From Moniliophthora roreri (lineage: Eukaryota; Basidiomycota; Agaricomycetes; Agaricales; Marasmiaceae), in contig LATX02000001.1 in the NCBI GenBank assembly GCA_001466705.2, positions 2,356,001-2,420,000 on the forward strand: 64,000 bases of DNA, in the 5' to 3' direction. Each line of letters opens with the position of its first letter. Positions within the stretch are counted from its first letter, which is position 1. The notes under the pieces were generated by a model. That model saw nothing but the letters and a program-made list of their open reading frames with translations. It searched no databases and was not told where the DNA came from. The position numbers and the translations under genes were made by a program. Shown here in pieces: positions 35,266-49,339 of this stretch.

Positions 35266-37382
35266 TCATGGATCCCATCCCTCTGCACAAGATTTATCTG
35301 GACGTCTGCTGTTCCTTCCCCTACACTCTAGCTTACCGCAATCCTTGCACGGATTTGTACAGAAATTGCGTCCACCCTTCCCTTTACAATCAGGCGACCC
35401 GCACTTTGAACAATGTCTCGGGCTACGCTTTCGGGGCGGCATTTCACCGCTCAGCAGTGATAGATGGTTCACTGATGATCCTGACTGTGGATGCGGTAGT
35501 GGCTGAAAATCGCTGGTATCCCCAAGACTTGGGGGACCGAATGGATAAGGCCGCTTTGTGCCAAGCTCAGACGGAGCTGGGTTGCTGTTTCCGTTCGTAT
35601 TAGGAAGATGAGCGCTGGCATTGACAGGGGTTGAATGGGATGGCACTGGAGTTCCAGGCGTAGAAGAGACCAATGTAGTTGGTGCTATAATAGTGGGTAA
35701 CGGGTTTGGAGGCGGATTATTAGCACTTGAGACGGGAGCGCTTGCAGAAGGGTGATGAATCTTGGGGGAGACAGTGGTAGTTGTAAAGTCTTGGGGGGTA
35801 AATTGATACGAAGTAAAGTTTGAATTTGGTGAATGGGTATATACACTAGGTGTGTATGTGTGAGGGAATACGGGCGTGGAGTTCTGACTCGAGGAGGTTG
35901 GTAATGAAGGAGTAGAAGATGGTACAATGGGAGGCAGATCAGGAGTAGATGAAATTGTCGCTGTTGATGTGATTGAATCGCGTGCTCCCACTACAGCCGT
36001 GTTGGCCCTCCATGCATTGTTATACGCATCAGTAAAGCCCTACATAAATGCTCTTAGTAAAGCTTATTGCAAAAGCTTGGAAATCTCACCCCGGATCCTT
36101 GCTGCACGGCCTTGGAATAGGTGCCATTAGAGTACCCATTCCCATTCGTCGCGTTCCCTGAATGACTAGAATCCTCATGATCATCCATTTTCTTATCCTC
36201 GTCTCCTGGATATCCACGCTGTACGTTCCACAATAATTCCATGATCCCATCTTTCTGCAAACCCGCCTTCAACGAATTTCGAACCAAATTCCAAAGCAAC
36301 TTTGAAACTCCTCTTGCATTCCAATTCCACACATCTGGTCCCGACCCCGAATCAGTCTCGTTCACCAATCTAGCCGGAAACTCGTCTTTGAGTTTCGTCG
36401 GCAACGAACGTAGGATAGAGGGGTCCGTGCTCGCGTACTTGCGGCCCTCCGAGTTTTTGCTGGCCATACAGGTCGTGCTTTTACACACGTACTCGCAGCC
36501 TATGATGAAAAATGGCCGTTCAATGTCATATATCTTGATCGGACCCGACTTGATTCGTCCCTGGTTCGACAAGGGCGATGAGCAATTGGGGCATGATATC
36601 CCGTTGAAGACCAAAGGCTGAGGGTCCCAGTAAAGGAAACGATGATCGGAAGGAGTGCGGGCAGTCGACGTGGAAGCTGTCAGAGCAAAATAGGCCGGTG
36701 ATGATGGTAACCAAAACGTTTTCAAGATGGAATATAAGGAAGGGATGTGATGGTTCTGTGACGGTGTGGGTGCGAGGGAAACAAGATGTGATTTGAACGC
36801 TTCTTCTACGGTAAGAGATGATGTTGCTGGAACGGAAGGCATATTGGAGAGAGACAGGAGGAGTGCTGTCAAAAACATGGTTGGTTTAGTTCGTGCCAAC
36901 TCTGCCCAATCATGTTCAATAGGAAAGCTGTTGGATCGTGGGGTCGTCGAAGTACCGCCATGGGAAGTGCCATCAGTCGACGTGCTAGAATATAAGTTGT
37001 GATTCTGAAGGTCCATGAGAAAACTGACACGTAAAAAAGACAGTGCTCATACCGTAGGTAACGATGTCGATGCATCTGAAATATCAGAAGCAGCACTTTT
37101 GCGAGGCCTAGACGGTCCAGCAGAACCTGCGGGTAGGCCGTCCTTTCGGGGACGGCCCACTGGTCGCTTTCCTGTCGGTGTTCCATTCTGAGGGGTCGTC
37201 GATGAAGGGTCCTTCTTGCCACTCCCTTTGGGTCTTCCAGGCCTACGCTTGGCGGGAGTCTCGTTTGAAGGGGCGTCAACGATACCCGTAGACGAGGTTG
37301 GGTTAGTATTGAGAAAAGAATCTGGCGTCAGATGATTCACAAAGTTTTGCGGATTAGAGGACGAAGGGATGGTGACGTCCAT
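35266..37382 (-). CDS. AT-hook protein with DUF6729 and Cys-rich C-terminus
   Basis: Three exons (37382-37053, 37004-36090, 36039-35266) join in frame to about 672 aa. Two AT-hook-type motifs are near residues 45-85 (KRRPGRPKGSGKK and KRPVGRPRKDG). A central domain (about 130-330) has HRFLYWDPQPLVFNGISCPN, the C-x-x-C pair CPNCSSPL and CEYVCKSTTC, the pattern of the basidiomycete DUF6729 family. A long Pro/Ser/Thr-rich linker follows, and the last 50 residues hold a compact cysteine cluster (CSKCGSPDCKGKGG, CTNPCKDCGKLECRGR) that probably binds zinc. The makeup suggests a nuclear DNA- or chromatin-bound protein. No enzymatic motif is visible and the biochemical role is unknown. Confidence 0.75.
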
Positions 37383-37846
37383 AATGGAACACTGAAAACG
37401 GAGAAATCATCAGCGGAGGCCATGAGGGTTCAGGAAAAAGAGTTCTTGAGAAAATGAATTATGTGAGGGAGACTTGACTTATCCTCCGGCTATGAAAATA
37501 CATAAATTTCCAGGAGGATTTACTCACCACCCTGACAGAAAATCTCGCAAGAATTGAACAAGTATTGAAACCAATTCAATTCCCCCAATCAAGGAGTCCC
37601 TTGGACGAGTATTGAGCAGTGCCAGCTGGCGTACCCTGCCAGCTACGACGTAGAGCGAGAATTCAACTTAGAGCTGAGACCTGGGGAGTTGATAAGGCGT
37701 TCAATATTTTCGCAATTATTTCCAAATTTGGGCATAACATTTTCGAATTTTCTCAAGCGCACTGCGGACGCAGGATTTGAGTTAGCAACTCGCAGTATAT
37801 TAATACAATGGGAGGGAAACTGTATAGTACACCATGCATTAATCAA
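37383..37846. other. Intergenic, no gene recognised
   Basis: About 460 bases of A/T-rich sequence lie upstream of the DUF6729 gene and downstream of the LOR pseudogene. No open frame with a motif, no RNA gene and no repeat is visible. Confidence 0.35.
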
Positions 37847-38634
37847 TTACTTATCATCATTTGTCTCCTCATCCAAGCAGACACACATGGCTGCCAGAAG
37901 TGCGGCGTCAGCTCCTGGTGCAACAGTGAGGTAGTACGTCTGTTGGTTGAATCCATGAAGAACATGGTATGCTGGATTAGGAATCAACTTCTGAATCGTG
38001 AGGGCCGCCAAGACTGATTGTAGCCCGCAAGGATAGGATGAACGCTGTCCTCGCAATTGAGATATTCTATGGTGGTGTACCTTGCGATCAAAGAAATCTC
38101 CCCAAGGGTCTCCCGCCCATCTATGTTCGTGAACGGTTGTGTTCAGCTTTGTGGTACCAATGCCGCTTAATAACAGGGTTGTAACCTTCAAACGTGGTAT
38201 GGATTCTTCTTCACGACAGACAAGAGGTTTCCATTGGTGTCATGGAACTTCCGATGAAGGGCTTCAGCTGCCATGGACTCTGGAGAGCCAAACTTTAACG
38301 TTTTTTTCTATGCACGAAAAACACTTTCGCCTTGCAAACGAGGAAGTCGTGTCCCCTATTACACATTAGTTAGTTCGCATCGCACCTGCCGAAGACCCGC
38401 CGGAGTTACACTCACGAATCACGATGTGGAAATCATCTCCAGTGATAAATAGTCTCCGCTATATCAAAATGTCAATGTGAGTAGATTGACAGTAATCTCC
38501 GAGTCACCCTTACAACTCACCTCCTTGAGCTGGAGTACTACTTACCCACTGGCTGGGTCCAGTCAGAGATTGAGAAGGGCCTTGGGTGGAGGAGAAGGTT
38601 GTAGAAGTCCGGCAAACGAGTCGAATGGTCTCAT
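37847..38634 (-). pseudogene. LURP-one-related / tubby C-terminal-like domain gene, disrupted
   Basis: The minus strand reads MRPFDSFAGLLQPSPPP, then VVLQLKE, RRLFITGDDFHIV, FLVCKAKVF, GDPWGDFFDRK and finally QTYYLTVAPGADAALLAAMC and CLDEETNDDK before a stop. These are, in order, the landmarks of the LOR (tubby-like) family of basidiomycetes. The frame from the ATG at 38634 meets a TGA after KALLNL and a TAA just before VVLQLKE, and segments in the middle need frame changes that introns do not explain. The promoter still has a TATA box, so decay may be recent, or some introns escape me. LOR proteins have the fold of phospholipid scramblases; their role in fungi is unclear. Confidence 0.65.
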
Positions 38635-38670
38635 TGTGCAGCTGAAGGTGGTGAAGATAAGAGACCAAGC

Positions 38671-38677
38671 CTTATAG
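38671..38677 (-). promoter_or_regulatory. TATA box of the LOR pseudogene
   Basis: The minus strand reads ctataag about 37 bp before the ATG at 38634, a normal spacing for a short leader. Confidence 0.45.
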
Positions 38678-39235
38678 GCCCGGTAGTCCTGGCAGCATTG
38701 CACAGCTTGAGAGATTGGCGTATGTCAGTCAGCGTACCTTGATAGCCGTAGAATATGAGAAATCAGTGGAGGCGCATCACACATAATTAAGACGGGCGTG
38801 CCGACGTGCTTCAATGCCTGATGATGTCCCTTTCCAGTACTGAGTACAGTCGACTCCTAGGGTTCAAGCCAAGTTCGAGCCATCATGCATCATGCATCAC
38901 GCTTGACGCGCCACTGCTCCCACACCCATCCACATCTTTTTATTATCACAGTAATTTCACAATAATATCCTGTAATCTCTTCGCTAAACGTTCAACTTGG
39001 AACCGAGGTGATAATCAGTTTACCTTGGACTCGATAATGTGTGGGTTCAATGCTCCTATAGCTTGGTAAGGGCTCAGTGCCACGTACGGAGTCTGCGGGA
39101 ACATACACCCACATTCGCCCGATGTAATATGTTTATGTGGGTCTTAGTCTTGCGAAACTGGAACTTTTCTCATGTCAGCGCCAACTTAATGATGGCGAAT
39201 GCGAGCATGAGACCTCTTATCAAACTTCGGAGCGA
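38678..39235. other. Intergenic, no gene recognised
   Basis: About 560 bases form the divergent upstream region of the LOR pseudogene and the flavin monooxygenase gene. A catcatgcatcatgcatca direct repeat sits near 38881-38899. No supported gene. Confidence 0.35.
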
Positions 39236-39245
39236 CTATAAAAAA
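39236..39245 (+). promoter_or_regulatory. TATA box of the flavin monooxygenase gene
   Basis: The sequence ctataaaaaa lies about 35-41 bp before the ATG at 39277, consistent with a strong TATA-driven promoter and a very short 5' UTR. Confidence 0.55.
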
Positions 39246-39276
39246 AGAGACAGGCAAACTTGGACGTCAAAATACA

Positions 39277-41446
39277 ATGTCTTCCTCCCCGAAAGATATC
39301 GCAGTCAACTGGTTAAACGACTTTGCCAACCACCTGGCAGTAGGGAATGCACAAGGTGTCGCATCATGTTTTCACGAGGAAGGATGGCTCCGGGACATCC
39401 TCATATTCTCGTGGAATAATCGGTCTCTGGAAGGTCCAGCAAAGATAAGGAGTTTCCTTCAAGAGAATCTCAAACCACGTCACATCTCCGATGCTCGAGT
39501 CGATGAAAGACCCTTCTTGGTTCCTGAAGCCGGGAAGATTACGCCTACGAAAGATGGTGTGTCTTCGGGTTTTACATTCGAGACTCCAATTGCGCATGGT
39601 CAGGGCTTTTTTACTCTGATGGAAGTTGGTAGGGGCGAGTGGAAGGCCCTAACGGTACTTATGATGATGGAGGATTTGAAGGGTCACGAGGAACTGGGTT
39701 ATGAACTTGGAATGTATGGTGACCACACTCTGGCTTGGGGAGATGTCAAGATGGAAAGACAGAGACGTATCGAGGAAGATCCTCATGTGCTTATCGGTGC
39801 GTTGTCGATATGACTGGCTAGTATCACCCTAACCCTGCTTATCAGTTGGAGGTGGTCAGAATGGCTTGAATGTAGCGGCACGATTCAAGCAAATGCAGAT
39901 ACCAACTTTAATTGTCGAGAAGAATGCCCGAGTTGGAGATAACTGGCGGCAGAGATATCCAATGCTGACGCTGCATACGCCCAAAACACAACACAGGAGT
40001 ATGCGTCTACCTTTTTCATTCGTATCAACATGTTGACGTGAATGTGTCGCCTCTAGTGCTATATCAACCTCATCCCGAGACATGGCCGATGTACACTCCA
40101 CGCGATAAGCTCGCTAACTGGTTAGAGCAATATGTGGATAACCAAGATCTCACAGTCTGGACAAACTCGAAACCTCTCCCTACACCGACATATGACTTCG
40201 AGACCAGGAAGTGGACTGTCAATGTAGACCGAAATGGCGAAACAGTCACCATCCATCCATCCCATATCGTCCTGGCTACGGGCACCCTTGGCGCCCCGAA
40301 GATGCCCACACTTGTAGGTCAAGACGTATTCAAAGGAAAGGTCATACACGCTTGCAGCTATCAAGGTGCTCGAGAATATGCAGGAAAGCGTGTTATCGTT
40401 GTCGGAGCTGGAAATACGTAGGTCATGGGAATTATCTCGCTAGTTTCGCCTCATTACATCGTCGTTCGTCTTTAGGTCCGCCGATGTGTGTCAGGATTTA
40501 ACATCTCATGGAGCCTCCGTAACAATGGTTCAGCGCTCGACAACGTGCGTCCAGAGCATCAAGAATACGAGAGAGGCTCTCCTGCATGCTTGGCCAGAGG
40601 GGGTACCATCTAAGGTCTCTGATATGAAGTTCACCGCCAACCCCCTTCCTCTCTTAACGAAGGAGGCGGCCAAAGTATCTAAAGCAGGGTGGCAAGCGGT
40701 CGATAGAGAGATGCACGAAGGCCTCAGGAAGACTGGTTTCAATCTCAACCTGGGCCCCAACGGAACAGGCGTGCTCATGATGGTCTTCGAAAGATTTGGC
40801 GGTAATTAATCTCCTGTTTTTGAAAGTGCGTGGGCTCACAAACTTCTTAGGTTACTGTATGTTCTTTTCACATATGCGCTCCTCCCGACCCTCACTTCCC
40901 ATACTTAACCCAGGGGCGGATGTGGGCTGTGCCGACTTGATAATCTCTGGAAAACTCAAAGTGAAGCAAGGAGTTGAAGTGGAAAGACTGGCTGAGAATG
41001 AAGTTTTCTTTTCTGACGGTTCATCGCTACCAGCGGATGCAATCATATTCGCGTAAGTTTGGCCGCTCATATTTCAAAGGCTTTTCTAGTAGGCGAGCTC
41101 ATTGCAGAACCGGGTATGAAAACATTCGGGAGGTAACAAAGAAAACCTTTGGAGAAAAGACCATTGGCATGACAAGCGAGGTTTGGGGCCTCGATGAGGA
41201 AGGCGAACTTCGTGGAAGCTATCGCCCAACCGGTCATCCTGGCGTAAGTGTTTTCCTGGTGCGACCTGAAAATACTAATACATTGACAACAGCTTTGGTA
41301 TGCGTCGGGAGACTTTTTCAACTCGAGGTTTTCTTCGAAGCAGTTGGTACGTAGTTACATGACCGGCTAATATACTACCAGAAGGCTAACAAGTTCAATA
41401 GGCTCTTGAGATAAAAGCTATTGAGCTAGGTTTGATGAAACTGTAA
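39277..41446 (+). CDS. Flavin-containing monooxygenase with N-terminal NTF2-like domain
   Basis: Nine exons (39277-39796, 39846-39998, 40057-40417, 40476-40801, 40851-40856, 40914-41052, 41108-41243, 41293-41346, 41402-41446) join in frame to about 579 aa. Residues 1-150 form an NTF2/SnoaL-like domain (VNWLNDFANHLAVGNAQGVA, FTLMEVGRGEWKALTVLMM). The FAD dinucleotide fold follows (VLIVGGGQNGLNVAARF), then HIVLATGTLGAPKMP, the NADPH site VIVVGAGNTSADVCQDL and the ATGYE motif near the C-terminus. The arrangement matches the fungal and bacterial group of class B monooxygenases that oxidise small xenobiotics or indoles. A six-base exon (40851-40856) restores FGGYWADVG, which the family expects. 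Substrate unknown. A TATA box lies about 35 bp upstream. Confidence 0.87.
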
Positions 41447-41871
41447 CAAAAGATGTAGTATTAATGGACAATCGATACCCTGCTTGTACAATACATATAT
41501 ACTGAAAGTGCTTCTAGTACGAGTCCGGCTAGTCAAGGATGATCGATGATCGACGAGCGAGCATAGGTCACCGTTATTGAAAACTCCGGGACACAACTCG
41601 AAGCCTGAAACAGTCGCAATATCAACGCCTCGAATTCAAGTTTCTCACCTTGGAATTCTGATGCACTATAAACCGTCGGACAATGGTATTTCTTGAAACT
41701 TGTAGTAAGTCCGGGTCCGCCCCGTTAGAACTCTGGCCATGGCCACAAATGGGCCACAAGACTGTTCATTGTTCTCGCATAATGGATCAAAGGCCCACAT
41801 TCAAAGCGGTTTACAAGTTCGCATATAAAGTCGAGATTCCTGGTCCCTTCTCTGAATATCTCCTCACCACC
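41447..41871. other. Intergenic with TATA box at 41823-41830
   Basis: About 425 bases lie between the monooxygenase and the kinase-like gene. The sequence atataaag at 41823-41830 is about 45 bp before the ATG at 41872. Nothing else is recognised. Confidence 0.45.
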
Positions 41872-42675
41872 ATGTCATTCATCTCCACCCTTGAGCTTCA
41901 ACTCGACGCTCACAACAAACCTGTCATCTACTATTCCTCGGACCACGAGAATTGCATCAACTCTCAGATGGTTGCTTGCGTCGTGAAACCCCTTGGTAGA
42001 CGGGTGTATCTCGCATCAGCAGGGTCGCGAGAACCCAAGCATGTGGCTATAAAAATCGTGCATGGGAAGAGTGAGGTTCGACGCCTCGAACATGAGGCTG
42101 ATATTTATCGGAAGGAACTGAAAGGCTTGTAAGGCAAGATTGTTCCGAAATTCTATGGAGTGAGTAAATGAAGTTTCTTACATAATTTATAGGCAATGCT
42201 AATGCGTTGCTGCCAGCTTTATACTGCGAGCCACTACGGCGTGGATGCAGCAGTAATGATCCTTGAGTATTGTGGCACAGGCACGGACCCCACCCTGGAT
42301 TTCAATGAGTTCAAGTAGGTCTTGAAAATCTTGCCAATTGATTATGTGGCATTCAGCTGACTGTCTGAATAAAGTCGTCTGCTCATGCTTGCGGTATGCC
42401 AACTTCATCAAGTTGGCATAGTGCACGGTGCGGTTGATGACCATCGCTGCATCCTCATCGTTGGTCGACAAATCCGCATCATAGGCTTCGAGAATGCTGG
42501 CCGTTCTCATCAGTGTGTTGGAGCGCTTCCAACTCTAGACAACAACTCCTCCGTGTCCAGAGGCTGTGACGAGCTGGAGCGTCTAGAGAGAGAATACGGG
42601 TCCCAGGAGATGAAAACCACACAGCAGACGGTGGCAGGGCTCCCCCAAAAATTTCGTCAGTGGATATCGACCTGA
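41872..42675 (+). pseudogene. Protein-kinase-like gene interrupted by an in-frame stop
   Basis: Three exons (41872-42159, 42217-42314, 42375-42675) join in frame and would give about 229 aa. They carry a kinase-like fold: VAIKIVHGKSEVRRLEHEADIY (as lysine and Glu helix), GKIVPKFYG, a hinge AVMILEYCGTG, and LHQVGIVHGAVDDHR in the place of the catalytic loop (Asp missing). Codon 87 (42130-42132) is TAA where the conserved run would read a Gln codon (L-x-GKIVPKFYG). All else, including the TATA box, introns and downstream frame, is intact. It may be a fresh pseudogene, a strain polymorphism or a sequencing error. Alternatively a longer intron starting at the gtaagg over this stop would remove the conserved GKIVPKFYG. 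The small size suggests a pseudokinase even when intact. Confidence 0.62.
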
Positions 42676-42886
42676 AATTCTCGGGAAAAACTGGGTACGG
42701 AATGTTTTTCTAGGTCCTCCGACAGGGTGTTGACTTCTACATCCTGAATAGTGCGGCCTGTAAAGTATTGCGAGTAGAAAAAAGAGGCGAATAGATTGCA
42801 TGTCCCTAGCTATTACCAGTGCCGTTGAAAGATATGTCCATATACATGAAGATACAGTACAAATATCAGGTAGACTGACAGCGAAT

Positions 42887-46556
<3,670 letters not shown>

Positions 46557-46687
46557 AAAGTTACTGGAGGGTGACTTGACTTGACCTGAAATCAGGCATT
46601 CTCGCTGACTAAGCACATTCCATTCAACGTGACACGTGTTGAGCGCGTTCTTGCAAATCTGAATCATGACTCTGGTCATCACTTTAC
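46557..46687. promoter_or_regulatory. Short divergent promoter PRP22 / EXO5
   Basis: The two start codons are 131 bp apart, or 200 bp if EXO5 starts at its second ATG. No TATA box is clear. Where EXO5 transcription begins in this interval would decide whether the mitochondrial-like leader is made. Confidence 0.45.
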
Positions 46688-49052
46688 ATGCTTTGGCGTT
46701 CACTCTCATGTCTGAACAAGCTCGCAACTAAATCTCGAGTTCTCTTCTACGGCTCCATGGCATCCTCCCCGAGAGGTGCAGCACTCGACGAATACGATGA
46801 CGTCGACGACTTTGCCGAATTCACAAACGAGGATTTTGCAAGCCTTGACGCGCAACTCTTACTTCCATCAACAAGCGGTGCACCCAGGGTCCAGATAGAG
46901 CTGGAAAAAAAATCTCCAGACTCAGCCTCAAACGGATGTAATGGCAGCCACAACGCGAAAGGTGAAGTTCCGGCACAACCGACTGTCACTGATAAAAGGA
47001 GCCCGTTTCAACGATTTCGGAAAAGGTCGCATTTCTCCGTTAGTGATCTCGTCGCACCGACCTGGTATTTAGCGAGCTCTATACAGGATTTGGTATCACA
47101 CTAATCATTCCTCAGGTGTGAATATCAGTTCGACTACGGCCTGCGACAAAAACGACATCAGAAGCTTGAAACTCGACCAGACACCTTCGTCACACAGAAA
47201 GGGAAGGAACTAGTTGTGGATAAGGCGGTGGCTATCAAGAGGGAAGCTGCATTGGACAAAGGAAAGGTGAGTATCACGTTAATGCGTATTTTGCAAACGG
47301 CTGAGGGCAGAACCAGACCATTCACAAGAAACTGGAGCAAGAAATACGCGCAGAAACGATTTTTGTCGACGCCGCTACCAAGGAAGAGAGATGGGCACTC
47401 CGGTTCGTGTCATCTCCATCCCAAAGAGCTCTCCGTGATCTCTTGCGAGCAGAATACTTGACATCATGGCTTGCTTCGATGATTTGGTACGACTGGGGTG
47501 TGCTGTAAGCGTGATCATTTGTGTTATTGTTTCGATGCTCAGTTGCACTCGCGAAGCGTGAAATGCCGGTATTTGGTATCGTCGGCGGCCACCCAGTTGT
47601 GGGGATTATTGTAAGCGGATTATTCACAGTCAAGGTGATCCGCTAAAAACTATCAATTTAGGACGAGGTTTTACGGAAACCACTTCCTTCCCGCTATGAG
47701 TGGCAGGCCACCACTCATGAAGCGAAGAAGAGACCTCCCGACTCTGGACCAACCACACCTCAAAAGCCCAAGAGATTCAGGACAGACACCTCGCAACATA
47801 GTATCCCTCAGTATTTCGAAGCCAGTGGCGGTGGTGAAGGTTCTATTCCAAGGAAACGAAAACACATACTGCAGCTGAACGACACTAAAACAACGCGAAG
47901 GAATTCTGTGCCTCCCCATGACTACACACTCACATCACGGCTTCAACTCATGATGTACTATCGCTTCCTGGACGACATACTATCGAGAGACAATTTTTCG
48001 CCTTTTTGGGAGCGACTCGGACTCGATCCTGAAAAACGTTTTTCGGATGCTTTCACCGCTCAGACTGGTCTCTTCCCAGATGGCACAACAAGTCCCATTG
48101 CGTGTCTCAACGATTTCACGTCCACTGGTCTATGGAGGAGCTCCATATCAAGGGTGGATTCCGCGTTCATCGATCCAACGCTTCGGTTGATATATCGTTC
48201 TTCTCGACAGACGAAACGTCGGGTGCGCAAACTAAAAGGTAAAGAGGATTCCGTATCTGCGCAGGAGCAGGCAGATATAGCTAGAGCAATTGCAGCTAGC
48301 TTGAACGATTCCCCTACTGCATCAAGCAGTGGACAGCCAATAGCAACTGGCTTCACGATGGGTTTCGAAACCTTGTCTCATTCAAACGGTAAAGATCAGT
48401 CTATACCGAATGGTTCATATTCGGACCAGGAGCAGGCAGACATAGCCAGAGCAATAGCGGCTAGTCTGAATGATTGTCCCGCTGCCTTAAACGATAGGCT
48501 GCCAATTACTACAGACTTCACGATGGCTTCAGCCGCCTTGGATCAAGACACACCGCAAATTTCGGAAGATTCTAAGTTGTTATTGGTTCTGCAGCAATCG
48601 ATGTTAACGAATTTGAAGGAAACAGAAGGGACAACTACAAATGGTAAGGTATCGATTGTATTCTGATAAGTACTTAATGTCTTTGCAGGTATTGCCGAAA
48701 TACCTCTAACGTCCCCCGCCGCCCCAGAAGAGTCGGGAGAGGCCACTGAAGACGAGAACGACTTTGATGCCAGTATTGTCGGTAATAAGGATTTCAAATA
48801 TGATGCCAAGTTTCTGGATGCGCACGTTCAAGATGTTCTCGACTACTGGGAAGGTCGTCGTGAGCCAAGAGGAGTGACGATAGAGCAGTCAGGGCGGTGT
48901 TTGTAAGTAACGTCTCCGATCATATCTGGGCAGCTTCTGAATGTTGTAGCAGCACTTGTGAGTATCGTGAAGGATGCGAGTGGCGGGAGCAGAAGGCATT
49001 GGAAGACATGGAGAGACGACGACGCAAGAAGGAAAGTTTAACTATAACCTAG
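46688..49052 (+). CDS. EXO5: Exonuclease V with UIM-like repeats
   Basis: Eight exons (46688-47064, 47116-47266, 47317-47402, 47453-47504, 47557-47610, 47662-48643, 48689-48902, 48950-49052) join in frame to about 672 aa. EXO5 is a single-strand-specific exonuclease of the PD-(D/E)XK fold held by a 4Fe-4S cluster. Cluster cysteines are visible as Cys127 (WCEYQFDYGLRQKRH) and Cys638, 642 and 648 (RCFSTCEYREGCEW). The active site includes VVGIIDEVLRK and NDTKTTRR. The fold is enlarged between these and the C-terminus by a 55-residue unit repeated twice (from residues 441 and 496), each opening with QEQADIARAIAASLND, a close match to a ubiquitin-interacting motif, and a weaker third near 542. 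Starting at 46688 adds a Lys/Arg/Ser-rich leader like a mitochondrial presequence; a second ATG at 46757 would omit it. Confidence 0.9.
48262..48591 (+). repeat. Tandem 165-bp coding duplication in EXO5
   Basis: Two in-frame units (48262-48426 and 48427-48591) each begin with a nearly identical stretch of about 48 bases coding for QEQADIARAIAASLND and share a later PI-x-T-x-FTM element. Divergence between the units is moderate, so the duplication is not very recent. The weaker third UIM-like motif (EDSKLLLVLQQSM) lies at the end of the second unit. Confidence 0.85.
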
Positions 49053-49339
49053 CTTTATTACTTTCATCATGTACTACTCGTAGCATTTCACTGGTTTGGA
49101 TACATTACATACCCAGCTGGAGTTGTCCATCATCCACAGCCGTCATCCGCATCCGTGTCACCGATCAGAGTCTGCAACACCAAAATGCGGAGCGGCAGCG
49201 GCTTCTTGGCAACCCCAACCTCCTCGAACTCGACCATTACCTTCGCTCGTTTCTGAAGGTGAGCTTCCTGACTAGTTCCAATAAGTTATACAAATGGGTA
49301 TATCACAGAACTTCTATTCACCGCGTGGACACTGTAGTC
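49053..49339. other. Intergenic / likely 5' UTR of the Ctr gene
   Basis: A possible intron (donor near 49259, acceptor near 49310) could belong to a 5' UTR. Its upstream ATG frame at 49183 ends in a stop before the donor, so it does not extend the protein. Confidence 0.3.

Noticed and set aside
38806..39069. Plus-strand 87-aa ORF upstream of the monooxygenase
   Set aside because: It has no motif, ends before the TATA box of the next gene and lacks splice support.
40802..40913. Single intron joining 40801 directly to 40914 in the monooxygenase
   Set aside because: It stays in frame but loses two residues of the GGYW-x-DVG motif. The microexon model fits the family better, though an isoform is possible.
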